From positions 88,501 through 152,500 of the forward strand of contig JAWDGP010007392.1 in NCBI GenBank assembly GCA_033675545.1: 64,000 nucleotides of DNA, read 5' to 3'. This stretch comes from Elysia crispata. Taxonomy: Eukaryota > Mollusca > Gastropoda > Plakobranchidae. A program made the translations under genes and the position numbers. The notes below the pieces were generated by a model, which worked only from the letters and a program-made list of their open reading frames with translations, was not told where the DNA came from and searched no databases. Shown here piece by piece: positions 45,681-59,359 of the stretch (the first letter of the stretch is position 1; every line of letters begins with the position of its first letter).

Positions 45681-48651
45681 TTTCAAGGCATGGAGTATGT
45701 GTTATTTGTTTCGGGGCTCAATCTCAGAGGTGTCTCTGTGTGGGAACTGCGAGATCAACACGCTGTACGCATGTGGGTGTCTGTTGCAATGTCACATACT
45801 CAAATTACCACCAAGATGGGAAAGATTACAAATGCAATAATTGCTTTGTGCAAAGCTCACTAAAAAGTCGACTGTAAAGAAGGCCTTGCATCGACACGGT
45901 GTGTGTAGGGCCATTACAGCAACTGTTTTTGTTGGTCTGATTGAATCGTGAGTGTCTTGCAATCTCACTCATTTGTTTTGCCCAAATATAAAAATATTAC
46001 TTTACACTTGCTATCAGAGAGCGACAAATGGTAGAAGTTTTTTTTTTCCTTTTTAATTTAGATCGATTCACATCAATAGTCAAAGAGAAAATACCATAGG
46101 TTGTGTTTCCATGCTTAGTACCTATTCTTATTCTAAAGGACTGGGAGAGCGAGTATTACAAAGTAACCTTTGCGAAGTAAAAGTGTCACAGTCAAAACTG
46201 GTTGAAGATGGGGGAAATAAATCTGTATTAATAGAATACAAGTAAGCAATCGCAACGGAAACTAACATACATTTATCGACAACAGAATGCTATAAGCAGG
46301 TCTTCGAATTGCTGTTATAATTATAATGGCTCAGAAAGTGTAGATTAGGTCGAAATTAAAATACACAAATAAATGAATAAGCACCATTGTTTACTTTCCA
46401 AGTTTATCAGGCTTCTTAAACCTGATCATTGAGAGCTTCCATAACATTAATAATTATCATAGAAGTCCACACCGCTGTTAAAAGCTCATCATGTGAGCTT
46501 CCCTTAGAGAGAGTAATACATGTACTTTATAGAAGCTCTGTGTACATGTTACCGGTGAGTAACAGTCCTGACCCAGCAAACAGTGAGAGATGCTTGGGCC
46601 CCGATGTTGACATCGAGGAGAACTCTGGGAATAATTACTTTCGCTTACGTTTTTGTTTCAATCTCAGCGGACAATTGACACTTTTTGCGGCACAAGTATA
46701 TTTTCAAAATCTGATGTAACAAAATGCAATAAACCACAAATACCTGTACATGTATCACCGGCACCATAAAGATAAAAAATCAGCTTTTCAGGTTTGGTTA
46801 AAAAAAAAAGTAGCACATGTATGAAGGGAAAAAAGCATATAAATACCTACAACAACAGTTGAAAAAACTACGTGTATGCTGTTCTGTAAAGTAGTTACTT
46901 TCGCTTTTTGTCAAGTGATGCTTTATAAACAATCCAGAGTTTGGCAGATAATAAAAGAATCTTTGATGTAACTAAAACAATGTTGAGGACGTCAGCAGAG
47001 CCTGAACTGTGTAGGCGCGTATTCCCACAGCGGGGTACCGGTTAATAACCTTGTTTAAGAACAACCCACAATCGTAGATGTGTAACAAGAAAACGATGAG
47101 ATAAAGAAAACAAAGTACTACAGACAGTCATGTCCGTGTAACTATCAACACACAAGCAAGTATATGAGTCACCCCAGCATTTCTCTAAGTGTTTCTAATA
47201 TACAGCACACCGTGTAGATCAACAACATACATGTCCATGGCTGCCACGCTCATCTTGTAGGGCTTCACACACACGACTCGGCGGTAAGAGTGATGGGCAT
47301 GGTGTGTAAGTGTGCCCACAGAACCAGATCTGTAACAGTTGCCCGAATCTCGATCTCGATCGAAGCTCGGTGGCGATCAAACCTGACGTTACAGTATCAG
47401 TTAGAGGCACACGCCTTCGCCCAGTTTTCCGCGTGATCCAGTACTTTGTTTGACGATAGCGCAACACCGAGCCGCGTCAAGACAGCTGAGAGTTGACGAG
47501 ATTCATGTCTACCAAACCAAGTTTCTGACCGAAAAGACGTAATTTATGGCGCGAAATTTGTTGCTGCGATTTAGTTAAAAAAAGAAAAAAAAAGAAAAAA
47601 AAAAAAGCTAAAAAGAGGCGCATTAAAGTGTAAGGCAATAATTATGAGGGGAAAAACAACAACAAAAACCTCGAGGCTGTAACAGTTGATAAGATTTGAT
47701 TTGTTTCAATGCATTATAGCATTTAGGATAAGAGATTACTTGAGCTTGGCAAATAAAACGCGTTTTCGATAAATAAAAGGGCAGATAAAATAAATTATTA
47801 TCCCGCAGGATCTTCAATATTGCTAGTGATCATGTTGCGTTAACTTAACTTTCCCTGTCAACACAGAGTACAAGAATATTTTTTTTTCACTTCCCACTGT
47901 TTCATTCTTATAAATTCGGAAGTACACTCTGGTAAATAAAAATAAAGGGCGTGCTTCAAAGTTTGGTTCGTAGAGATAAAAGAGAGTGTATCACTACTGA
48001 AGAAATAACTCTTCTCGCTTACCACTGGCGCGAGACTAAGGCTTACGTGTGCGACACCCCGCATGATGAGCTCGATACCTAGACATGATCAATTAAATGT
48101 TATGACATCCCACTTAAAGGAGAGAAAAAACGACCCTCCCCCCTCTCAATTTAAAAAAAAAAAAGCCGCACTTTAACTTCTTGAACACCTGATACATTTA
48201 TTTTGATGTGATTAAATTCGAACAAATAAGTTACAACACCGCCAGTGGTGGACTGGGCTTGTAAAACACTTCAATCAGTTATTAAAATCTAAACCCTTAG
48301 TTTTGCTGATCATAATATTATTATCACATGAGTAACATGCACGTGTACCCTACCAGTGTTCGCGGGACTACCCTGATCATCTCCACTGTGCACGACTCCA
48401 CGCCTGGCTCAGTGTCTGACTGGGCAGGATAGCACCACCTGTACAGTAGCGGTGCTGTTGTCCACATGCCATGATCCTAGCCTTAAGTATGTAACTAGGT
48501 TTATGATTCACTACAGTGGAGGCGGACATTTTACAACAATACACAGTGCTCTTCGAGTAAGAATCTTTTAAAACGAAAAGGGAAATTAAAAGCCCATTAA
48601 AAGAACAGGACAGTACATCAAAACCGTTGCAACGATTCATACTATTTACTA

Positions 48652-48888
48652 ATACTGTAGGCTAATGTTAAAAAAAAAAAAAAAACCAACACAAAAAATG
48701 GTTAACTATTGTACACAACATCAGACTCATTGACCCAATCTTTCCCAATGGTGAAGATAATATCAAGAGAGATACTGTAGGCTAATGTTAAAAAAAAAAA
48801 AAACCAACACAAAAAATGGTTAACTATTGTACACAACATCAGACTCATTGACCCAATCTTTCCAATGGTGAAGATAATATCAAGAGAG
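48652..48888. repeat. Near-identical tandem duplication, 120-bp unit
   Basis: Units 48652-48771 (120 bp) and 48772-48888 (117 bp) differ only by poly-A length and one C in TTTCCCAATG/TTTCCAATG. A third unit is started by ATAC and then lost. Very recent by its low divergence, or an assembly artefact. Confidence 0.96.
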
Positions 48889-49471
48889 ATACATCTAGGA
48901 GGAACCGGCGTAAGAAATGCAACAAATACCACCACGAGGAGAGAGAGAGAGAGAGAAAGTATATTTCCAATTCACAGGAAGAGTTAGAAGAGATTCATGA
49001 CATACTGAGTAAAGAAATCTTATCGATGATTTATTCCTGCCCCGAAGTGGTGCCCGCACACGAGGCTATGAGAATCGATAAGAGCCACACACAATCTCGT
49101 ACCGTAACTTCCTTACATATTGGGTGGGCAAAATAATCATCGCGACCTCTTCGTCAGAGGATACCGTACATCCTACATGGGGTTGGAGAATCGTTAGAAA
49201 AATGAAAGTGGAAAAAAAGTACGAATCGCTAGCGATAAGTCAACACAAATGACACAGACCCTTCGGTCTAGAAACTAATAAACTAAAATCAGAGTTACAA
49301 GCTTATTCAGAGATAAATTGCGGGGATCCTTATTATTCTACGAGTTGACTTCCAGAACTATGTGCTCATAGTAAAAACAAACAAGGCAATGGGAAAGAAA
49401 AGGTCACTTTTGGCGATTTACGTAAGCAAGATGGATGAGACAGATTAAGATGATAGAAAACATTAGGCCAG

Positions 49472-49497
49472 CGATATAACGATATAACGATATAACG
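49472..49497. repeat. (CGATATAA)3 short tandem repeat
   Basis: Three copies of an 8-bp unit just upstream of a (GA)n tract at 49506-49540. Confidence 0.9.
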
Positions 49498-49503
49498 TTA
49501 CTT

Positions 49504-49505
<2 letters not shown>

Positions 49506-49540
<35 letters not shown>
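49506..49540. repeat. (GA)n microsatellite
   Basis: 35 bp of AG dinucleotides. Confidence 0.97.
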
Positions 49541-49543
<3 letters not shown>

Positions 49544-50530
49544 TTACTAGGCTAGCGATGCACAAAGTATCGTGGTAGGTTACTCGTTAGCAAGTTGATC
49601 GACTGCGTGTTATTAATAGGTTAATGTCTCCTCACGATCTGGAAAAAAATCAACATGCAAGAATAGCGCGGCAAGCTGAACCAAATGGGCCAAGTTTCTT
49701 ATATCTGTTGCAACACCTAGTGATAGCCAAGACACAAGGATTAAAATTACTGCTTCGGTTAAAAAGCTTAGCGCAAACGTATTATAAAAGAATCGGCGTG
49801 GAATACATTTAAAAAAACACGACTGCAAGCCTGTAAAGGACGTACACAAAAAAATTACGCAAATTACAGGTCTACTTGCTTTCATGTGTCTTATTTCAAA
49901 CCTTTGGTCCGATTAAGCCCTACACTACGAAGCCAGCCCAAGAGAAACTGGCACCTGATTTTTTTTTGTCCAAACCTAACAAGATCTATCCTTTGGGCAG
50001 GACCGAAATGGTGGTACCCTAAAACGATACTCGAAGGCTTATAGTTGTGCGCTCTACCCCAATGGCACTGGTCATTCTACTCTAGTTAAGATGTACAGAA
50101 AGACGGGACAGGTCAAGGTAGACACCAGAAATTAAATGTTCTCAGAAGTTCAACTTAAAGTCTCTTCCCAAGATCCTCCGCCCCGAGGGGTCCGGCGCTG
50201 AGTGCCAGACAGTTTATGCAAATCTCTACCCAGACTGCTGACGTGTGAGGAGTTGAGGAGGAGGAAATACACTACTATATGTGTGTCTCTCGCGTGACTT
50301 TACTGCACAGTATCAGTTTATATCCCTGCGAGCCAGACAATAGTTAGGGAAAGTACACAGCGCAGAGCAGACTGCAGACAGATCCCCAAACATCAACACC
50401 AAGTTAAAAGTGGAGGAATCGGCAGCCGGAAAAAAAAAGCAAAAACAAAACAAAACAAAAAACAAACAAACAAGCCGCGATTTGAGTATAGAGACTATGG
50501 ATATTATCAAGAGGAAACAGATAAAGAGAA

Positions 50531-50564
50531 AGAGAGAGAGAGAGAGAAACACACACACACACAC
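50531..50564. repeat. (GA)n(CA)n compound microsatellite
   Basis: GA run (50531-50547) then CA run (50549-50564). Confidence 0.95.
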
Positions 50565-50628
50565 GGAGAAGAGACCTTTGAATGAGAATTCAGAGCCAAG
50601 GACTTAACAATCCACAACCCTCTTACGA

Positions 50629-50639
50629 CCCCCCCCCCC

Positions 50640-50673
<34 letters not shown>
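50629..50673. repeat. Poly-C / poly-A homopolymer pair
   Basis: About 13 C, then T, C and about 28 A. Such runs are error-prone in assemblies. Confidence 0.95.
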
Positions 50674-50676
<3 letters not shown>

Positions 50677-51909
50677 ATCACATCTATCGAGGAAAAGCGC
50701 TCATTAACAATTTCCTTTGTGATCGCTAGTGTCACATGTTCTGAGAAACAAAATGATTTAAGAGATGCATTTAACATCAACAAAAAAAAATTAAAATAAA
50801 ATTGAAGGATCTAGTAAAAAATTAACATATCGCGGTGTATCAACAAGGAAATGTATTAGATTCTAGGAATCTAAGAATCCACCATAGCCAAGGTGGATTC
50901 ACTACACGCCGCTAAGCTTTTTGTTTTTTTATATAATCGTTCCTTGAAAGCAACACAAAAATTGGGTAAATACGGGTGCACGCTCTAACTTGACGCACCA
51001 TGTCAAGCGTATATATATATATATGCGAAATAATTATGTTCTCTCTCAATTATCCTGGGCAGAGACTTGAATATCTAAGAGGTAAACCGGATGTCAACTA
51101 TGACGGTCTCAGGTCTTGACGAGGGTAAAAAGGCGAATCGAAAGGACACTTGCCTAAGGAACATTCTATAGGAACGCCTTTGGCTTTCAGTTCTGCTTGA
51201 AACAAAGATTTGGTCGACAGAAGGATAATCCTAACAGAGGTAGACATGACAACGCAGGAGGAGACAGGAGATGGTTAAAAAAACACAGACTCGAGGCCGA
51301 GGTGACAGTGGGAGGTGCTACTGCGCCATTTAAAAAAAAACCCACAAAAACAGAACTGCCGTCACAACCCCAGCCCCTCTATTAACACTCTATTAAGTCA
51401 AAAACCTGGCTAACTAATGAAATTCGATGAACACTAAAACAGAGGGTGTGTGTCATGCTGGCGCTCTCCCTCCCCCACCCCTCACAGCCTTGTTATCAAC
51501 CACAAGCGGCAGCGCCACCGCACAGAAGACAACCCTTGCAGGTCGCAATGACAAGACTTCTGAGTTCAGACAAACACTGAAGTGCACAATGCCATGCACT
51601 TAAATCCTTAAGTGGATGTTTTAACGTATTAGAAATCTGTCGGTAGAAAGCGAAAATTTTCATAATCTTCCTAAAAAGGGTATTTCGGCTAAACTGACAC
51701 CTTAAACTTGTGTTATAATACCAGATTCGCCTCCCCCTACATCCCCAAATTATAAAATCAACAAATTAACGGATCAATAAAACATAAAAAAAAAACCCGC
51801 AGTGTAAAATTAAACATTAATAGAAACTAAACAAAAAAAAAATAATAAAATAACGTTCTGGAGAAAAGACCTTCAGAGAGTTAATTGTGATCAACAGGCT
51901 TCAAGACCG

Positions 51910-51910
<1 letters not shown>

Positions 51911-51974
<64 letters not shown>
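51911..51974. repeat. (GA)n microsatellite
   Basis: 64 bp of AG dinucleotides. Confidence 0.98.
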
Positions 51975-51978
<4 letters not shown>

Positions 51979-54409
51979 AAGTGTGATAACAACTTTTGGA
52001 AGGAAGGCATTCGTGAAACTAGACGTGAGAACACAAATCGTAAACGTCACTAGGGGAAGTGCCACCACAAGATTTCCCACACTCGATCGATAGGCTAGAA
52101 TGTGCTGCGGTTCTTTCTCACCACACGACTCGGAACGGAGAAAACCAGACCTTTAGCGCCATTGAATAAAACAACAGCAAGAAGGTCAGGCACACGACGG
52201 GCAGGACGTGTGGCCGACCATGCTGAAGCATACGCCAAACTAAAAAATGGGGAAATTAATTAAAAAAAAAAAACGTTTAGATCACAGTTCAAGAGAACTA
52301 AGCGGCATTATGTCTACATGACCTTCCAACCTTCAAAAGTGACGGCTGATATATAGAGAGAGCTCCTGTATAGGGCTGAGAGGATAAGACAGATCCCCAC
52401 CAACAACCAGCGGAATGTTTCGATACATACAAAGTCATACCATCAGTCGGTTATTCCGACACGCACGAACAGTTTGAGGAAGCAAACCAAATGGTAAAGC
52501 AAACGGTCATGTTTGGAGACCATCAGAATGAAGCTTCGCAGCGACACAAATCCCATACATGTATGTCACATGTGCTATACTAAAACATACTATTCTTCCA
52601 GAGTGTGGTAAAATTAATGCAAATGATGGTATGTTCAGCCGATGGCTTGCCCGAAAAAAAAAAAAAAAAAAAAAAGGTTGATAAAGCCACATTTTACGCT
52701 GCCCTATTACACGCCCTTCACAGCGTGGCCTACAGAACAAAGACTGGGCTACTGGATTGTGCAACACAACTACACTTATGGCCGGCAAGGCCTTGGGCTA
52801 TGTCCGTTCTCACCCCTCCCTAATCTGGACTAAGCGTAACTTCCTGCTTTGGATCTCAATAAGCAAGGTAGGCTTCAAATGAGACGCGACGCCGTCTACT
52901 CTTACCTATGACTGTACACAGTAGTTTCCAAAGGCACTCACAATTTGAGCAGTACGCATGGCCATGGGTTGACAAATTTTGTGAATTGAATAACATAACT
53001 GAATAAATTATATTCAATTTGGGAACGTTTGCAAAAATTCAACTAAAAGTCCGTACAATTTTTTAACTATTTGATTACGGTAAAAGGCAAGGCGATCCAA
53101 TGAAATATATTTAGCAACTTTGGATACGTCCCTTTGCGGTAATAGTTAATAATATTAATAAGAAAAGGAAAAGAGTCCTGAACAGTGAACTTATTTTTAT
53201 AGAAGTTTCTGATGGTCCAGAGTATAGATTTTGAATAAAAAATAACAGTGCAATAAGCTTTGTGCAAGAAAAGTTGAAATGTGCGGTTATTTTAGATTTC
53301 ATTTCAGAGAACATTAAAACTTACAAAGTTTATAAAGTCAAAACCAGAATCAAAATTAATGTAAAAATCAGATCCACCGTATATAGCTATGGACCAAGCG
53401 TGTGATGAAAATAGATAGAACCTTTATTCTCATTCCCCCTCCTCTCTTAGCTGAAAGGGAACTCTTTCGATTATGAGAATTTAGCTCAGTTTACTGTTTA
53501 CACTTCTTTCCTGATGTTTTGAATGTTGGTCCCAGCCAAGCCAATGACTCAAAGCTCAGATATGCTGAGATCACAGAAACACAATGGCTCAATTTTCCTT
53601 CATTGAAAAAAAAAATTCATCTCCAGTAAACATTTGGTTACAGAGCTTATGCAATGAAATCCGAATAAAGTCAGCACTTATTTGTTCAACTTTCACAAAA
53701 AAAAAAAAAATACAAATCTGAAATTGGATAAAGTCAACTGTGTTTAAAATCAAGACATTTTTCCTGTACCGAGGCATTGCCTTAATCAGGACTCCACTGA
53801 ATTATAATCATTTTATTCGAGTCAAAGTTTAAGGAAAATAGAAAATACTCTTTAGGTGCGTTCAAAATATTAACAAAAAGAAAACAATATCAAATCAAAA
53901 CTCAAAATGTAAAACATAAAAAAAATACCCCTAGCAAAATTCCATTTACCCATCATCTGTGATTTTTGTAAAGTCAAAGCAAACAAAATCCATATACACG
54001 TACACATATGTACATTTAATGAGATGACCAATAAATCTTGCTTATGTTTAAATGAATAGGAATAAAAAGCTAGTATGGGGGGGGGGGGGCTGCTGTGCAT
54101 AATACTACATAAACTTTAAAAGAAGACCTACAAATCAAAATGTAATTGGATCAGAACTTTAAACAAAAATTATTTGGATTACCCACAAGGCTTCCCTTAC
54201 ATTTTTATAAACGAACAACCACTGAATGTGAATGACCCTCCTAACTATTTGAAAGATTTTTCCAATTTTATTTTTAGCAATTTTCTTAGTATTCTTTAGC
54301 CTAAAAAGAGATTATGTGTTTCAAAAGACATGTCTTAATACTGGGATGAGAGTGAAATTAAGAAAAAAAAATGTTAATTGCAAACCCTAGGATGGCCATT
54401 TTAAAAGCT

Positions 54410-54428
54410 GGGGGGGGGGGGGGGGGGG
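54410..54428. repeat. Poly-G tract
   Basis: 19 consecutive G, with further G runs at 54077-54089 and 54509-54520. A candidate quadruplex-forming cluster on the + strand. Confidence 0.95.
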
Positions 54429-54845
54429 CTAGCTATGGGGGAGGAAGAAAGTAGGAAGGAGAGAATAAAGAAAATTGACATTTGCATCCCCAAGATTTAA
54501 AGGACTAGGGGGCGGGGGGGTGAGAATAATGGCAGCCAGTAGACCATTGATGGCCTACACATTTAATAGTATTCAATGCTTTCCAGATTTTAGGAAAAGA
54601 AAGGATTCAAATCTACCATGGCATTTCTCACCGTAGATCTACTGCCAATAATGTTCAACTCATCATAATTGACACATGACTGTTCTCCATTTGTTTCTAC
54701 ACTGGCTGTCATGATCTTTATCGATGTGAGGATTTCAAAAAACAAATCTATTGTTCGAATTGCCAGTGAAATAAAATTTTCCTTAATTCTCAATTTTAGG
54801 CGAAAATATACACCCCGTTTTATTTTTAACAATAACAGGTGGACA

Positions 54846-54924
54846 ATATTATTTACTACTGCCTTTCTCTAAGTCCAGTGTTAAATATTATTTAATACTG
54901 CCTTCCTCTTGAGTCCAGTGTTAA
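54846..54924. repeat. Tandem duplication, ~40-bp unit
   Basis: ATATTATTTA, ACTGCCTT and AGTCCAGTGTTAAA recur in the same order in 54846-54884 and 54885-54924. Confidence 0.88.
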
Positions 54925-55148
54925 AATCATACATTTGTAATTTGCACAGAAATACTTTTAGAAAGTAAAAGGTGTGACAAGTTCTGTGTGTGTGTGTGTG
55001 GGGGGGGGAGGAGAAGAGATTTTATTTATGTCCAAGATAGATAATGAACTGATCTGTTGTATATGTATACTGTAATCTTTTTTCGGTTTTGTAGGATCCG
55101 ACTGTCAGAGACTTTTTAACGCTTCACTTTATTCTTACATCTACTCTG

Positions 55149-55150
<2 letters not shown>

Positions 55151-55203
<53 letters not shown>
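55151..55203. repeat. (GA)n microsatellite
   Basis: 53 bp of AG dinucleotides. Confidence 0.98.
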
Positions 55204-55206
<3 letters not shown>

Positions 55207-55871
55207 CCTTCCACGTAATATCACAAGAATTTGAAGAAGTGTAATTATATCGATTCAACAATACTAGACTCTAGGTAGACAAATCTCGTAACTATGTTCA
55301 GTAATGGAGAATATAATGGCCCTACACTCTTGTCGTAAGATCTAGATTCTAGAACCTAATCCAGGCCTAAGCCTAACTCTAGATCAGTTGAATGTAGTCT
55401 ATAACTCACCCACTGAAATCTCAACCACTTGAAATGGGTGGAGACAATGTTTGATCCACGCGGAGTTTCCCTCTTATCTCTCGATTTGTGTTAGAAATTT
55501 AGAATCGTTAGGGAAACGGGCACGCCTCCATCTGACGATCTCGATCTCTAGATCTAGACTCTAAGATAAATGCAATTTTGTCTTAGAACAAGATTGATTC
55601 AACCCTCTCTGGCTTCTCCGTGACTATGCATTCTTCTTGGACTGGCTTCTAAATCTATGGTAGTCTTCGGTTATGAGGTCTCAACACCCAGGCCTAGGTT
55701 TCGATTGAGAATCACATCCGGAACAGCAAATTCCACAGATCATCATGACACACGCAGCGCATCATTAAACACACAAAACAACACACCACACAAGCACACT
55801 CGTCATCGGCTTAGAAACCATGGGAGAAGGGAGGGAAGAAGAAGATAATGTTGCGCAGGTGGCACACCGCG

Positions 55872-55958
55872 TCTCTCTCTCTCTCTCTCTCTCTCGATCG
55901 GCCGCGAGCCTCGCCACAGGCGGGCAACGCATCTCAGAGAGAGAGAGAGAGAGAGAGA
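55872..55958. repeat. (TC)n ... (GA)n inverted pair
   Basis: A 24-nt TC run (55872-55895) and a 23-nt GA run (55936-55958) are separated by 40 bp. GGCCGCGA follows each run. The arms can pair into a perfect hairpin on either strand. Confidence 0.93.
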
Positions 55959-56246
55959 CCGGCCGCGATACAGCAACACAATTGAACACACGCGCAACAC
56001 GTGGTCCCTGATGTCGTGGTCTGGCTCTCTGTTGTCTATAGTAGAAGGTCGTGGCTAAGGGCGCTAGTCGGCCCAAGGTCAAGGCCGGGAGAGGAGAGAT
56101 TGTGATCACCCCAAGTTTTTCTTACTGCATGCATAGTTCAACTTCAAAATGGCCAATGATGACTGTTTTCTTTCTTATTGTAATAATTTTTTTTTTAATT
56201 CATTAGCGATTTAACTCTTCATGACAACACTGCATGTAAGACTTAG

Positions 56247-56251
<5 letters not shown>

Positions 56252-56310
<59 letters not shown>
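56252..56310. repeat. (GA)n microsatellite
   Basis: 59 bp of AG dinucleotides followed by CGCGCGAGCGCTC. Confidence 0.98.
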
Positions 56311-56314
<4 letters not shown>

Positions 56315-56486
56315 CGAGCGCTCCAACATTAGACGAGAAGTAACCCATGCCCACAACAACCAAGATCGGTTTCGAAATGACGATTATCATTCACAAAGGA
56401 TGTGGTTTGATGATGGATGATAAACCCCCAAAAAACAACCCCCCCTCAAAAAAAAAAATGTGTGTGTTCATATAAAGTTAATAAAT

Positions 56487-56489
<3 letters not shown>

Positions 56490-56561
<72 letters not shown>
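56490..56561. repeat. (CT)n microsatellite
   Basis: 72 bp of CT dinucleotides; complementary in orientation to the (GA)n at 56252-56310, 180 bp away. Confidence 0.98.
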
Positions 56562-56566
<5 letters not shown>

Positions 56567-57107
56567 CACATACCCCGCTTTGATTCTCCAGCCTTACTCC
56601 TTTTCTTTCCTCATCTGTCTCTCTCAACACGGTTATTTCCCTCACTATCAAGTGCCGGTTTATACCGTATTCTGTTATAACAAAGCGTAACTTGGCCTAC
56701 AATACCCATGTCCAATCCAATCAGAGTACAGCCCCACCCTTCATATTTACGCTAGGCACAAAAAAAAAAAGCCAACGATAACGGACAACTTACAAGGTTA
56801 TCGATCACAGTGCATTCGCCTTAATTCTGGCTTCCCTCCCGCAAGCGAGGTGGACATAGACGAGGCGTGATCCTTGATACAATGGGACATCCGAGCATGG
56901 TGGACAGCAGCAGGATGTTAAAAAGAGAGGATGAAGAGGGTCTACATAATTAATATATATATATTTTTTTGTGGCCTCTATTCGGCATAAAACTTGGAAA
57001 AATATCAAACGGAAGACTAGACTGAAGACTATCTTAACACACGGCGAAGAGTCTTTTTGTCCAGTCTAGAATGGTTAGTTTCATCTATATGGTTGCTGCT
57101 GCTGATA

Positions 57108-57369
<262 letters not shown>

Positions 57370-58195
57370 ATTTTTGTTATTATGTTGTTTTCTTCTTAGG
57401 CGTCATTATTATGCTACGTAGAGTAGCGTACAGATCGCAATTTAACTTTCCAAATATATACTGTATACGAATGAAAATGGACAACAATAATTTGAATTTC
57501 ATTTGGGGAGAACCCTAGAGTCTTGTCAGTAAAACTAGTACTGTTAACAGAACGCACTGAGTGCATGCAACAAAGCAAAACGTGCTATTGTATTAATCAG
57601 CCTTCCAAGCCACGACTTTAAGAACACAGGCCCCATTTATCGGTTTTCATTCGTAATACGAAAAAAACTAAGCTTTATTCCAAATCCATTTCACGGTGGA
57701 TATAAATGGGAGGCGGATGATACAAAGTTTTTCAAGACTTCACAATGATGGGCGTAAGATACAACATCTTTAGAAATGAATACTTTTTGCTGGTCAGACT
57801 TTGCATACTCTTAAGTTTACACAGTAAGACAATACAATTATATAATCAACTGTGCCTTGCGACGACGTGAAAATTACTAAGCACAAAAAAAAAGGCCACC
57901 ACCTAAATGGGCTTGTGCGCCTGAACCGACTCCACAGTTTTACAATGTGCTACTGCTACCCAATACAGAGCGGGCACCAACTCCACAGTATTACATACAA
58001 TGTTTGCGCTAACCGCGCGTGACGCTTGATCCACAACTTCACAACAGCTGATAAAGAAATGAGTCAGTCCCACAAGATACACACAGCAGGTAAAAGAAAC
58101 CAGAGTGTAACTGTAAGGAACACCGAATTTGAAATCCTGAACTATTAAAAAAAAAAAGAACAGCAAAAAAAAACAATAAAACAACGAATCTTTAT

Positions 58196-58505
58196 CATCG
58201 GTGGCTGAGTGGGTACCACTCTCGTCCTCGGATCTTCGGGAACTTTCCGTCGCGGCTTCGAATCAGGCCGTAATCAAGAGGGAAATTCCAAGGTTTTGTT
58301 TCTCCACACCCGGCCCTCTCCGCTGACGCTCGGTTGGACGTCGGGATGACTAGGACAACGGTCCCGCGTTCAATTACCGCCATCTTGAGTTGAACAGAAT
58401 CCAAAGGGCTGAGGTTCAACTCCCCAGCCCGGCTTGTAATAGAGCGAGACCCCACGCAAACAACCAACCCCTCTAGCTCTTGGCTTGATGGCAAGCCGCC
58501 GTCTC
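58196..58505 (+). mobile_element. tRNA-derived SINE-like element
   Basis: A box-like TGGCTGAGTGGGTA (58202-58215) and B box-like GGCTTCGAATC (58254-58264) are spaced as in a class II (Ser/Leu-like) tRNA. Two more B-box-like words follow: GCGTTCAATTACC near 58367 and AGGTTCAACTCCC at 58412-58424. The last sits in a T-arm-like hairpin (GGGCTG...CAGCCC, 58406-58430). It is GC-rich compared with its flanks. No intact tRNA cloverleaf, so not a tRNA gene. Confidence 0.65.
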
Positions 58506-59303
58506 AAAATAAGGTTCTTGGAGAAACATTGAAGGCGTAACATTATTTTTTTTTTATTATTTCAATTGGGAAAAGCGTAGGTATCAGTAACAATAAAAAG
58601 TTCTCTTCTGAGCAAAGCTCGAATCAAACACCTGCAATATGTTAAGGACAAGCTAGCGATCGAAGAGATTACTTTTAACGTCTCGCCGTGCCCAAAGGAT
58701 CTCATAAAATGCTTTAGGTGCCCAAAATTTTTCCTACGCTTTTCGCACGAGGAACATGCGATCTCAACACATACATCTTATGCAGAGGTGGAAAATAAGC
58801 CAAGTTTGTTCACAGAAACAATATTGAGCCACGATTGGGTTATCTAATAGATCTGTGTTAATTCGTGACACTAGTGAAAAATAAAACAACAACAAAAAAA
58901 AAAAAACATGCTCGTTGTTCCCTATTCAGCCTACCGGCAGCTTTGAGCTCTAGAGGGGGTTAGTACAACAGAGGGCTATGGTAGCCAAAGCTTGAACTGG
59001 GTTTTTATTCCTCTTCCAGGAAAATCCGGTTAAAATAGCAAACGGGTGTATGCCGAACAAGTTGGGCCCTTGTTTGACTACATCATTATTACCGCTGTCC
59101 TGATATGCAGGATGGTCCTGGTCTAAATATAGCTCAGTCACGTTACAACGGAAGTCTATTGGAGATTTTAGATAATGCGTTCCGGAATTTTGACTGCGGG
59201 AAAAACTTTTTTGTTTTCCTCTTTGCAACAATTCTCCCTCAAACCTTAATTGCGAAGAAGTAAAGGTATTAACAGTGTCTTGTTTTTTATGTTTCTGAAT
59301 GAC

Positions 59304-59359
59304 TAGAATGTCCCCCCCCCCCCCAAAGCCTAAAAAAAAAAAAAAAAAAAAAAAAAAAT
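59304..59359. repeat. Poly-C / poly-A homopolymer pair
   Basis: A 13-C run, a short spacer, and a 26-A run. Confidence 0.93.

Noticed and set aside
58202..58275. tRNA gene (Ser/Leu type)
   Set aside because: A and B boxes are present but the acceptor stem does not pair, and the unit continues into further SINE-like sequence.
58195..58494. 99-codon frame on the - strand
   Set aside because: It lies over the SINE-like element; openness comes from its GC-rich composition.
58950..59231. 93-codon frame on the - strand with a varied composition
   Set aside because: Looks more protein-like than most, but I see no recognisable motif, splice partners or start context; left uncalled.
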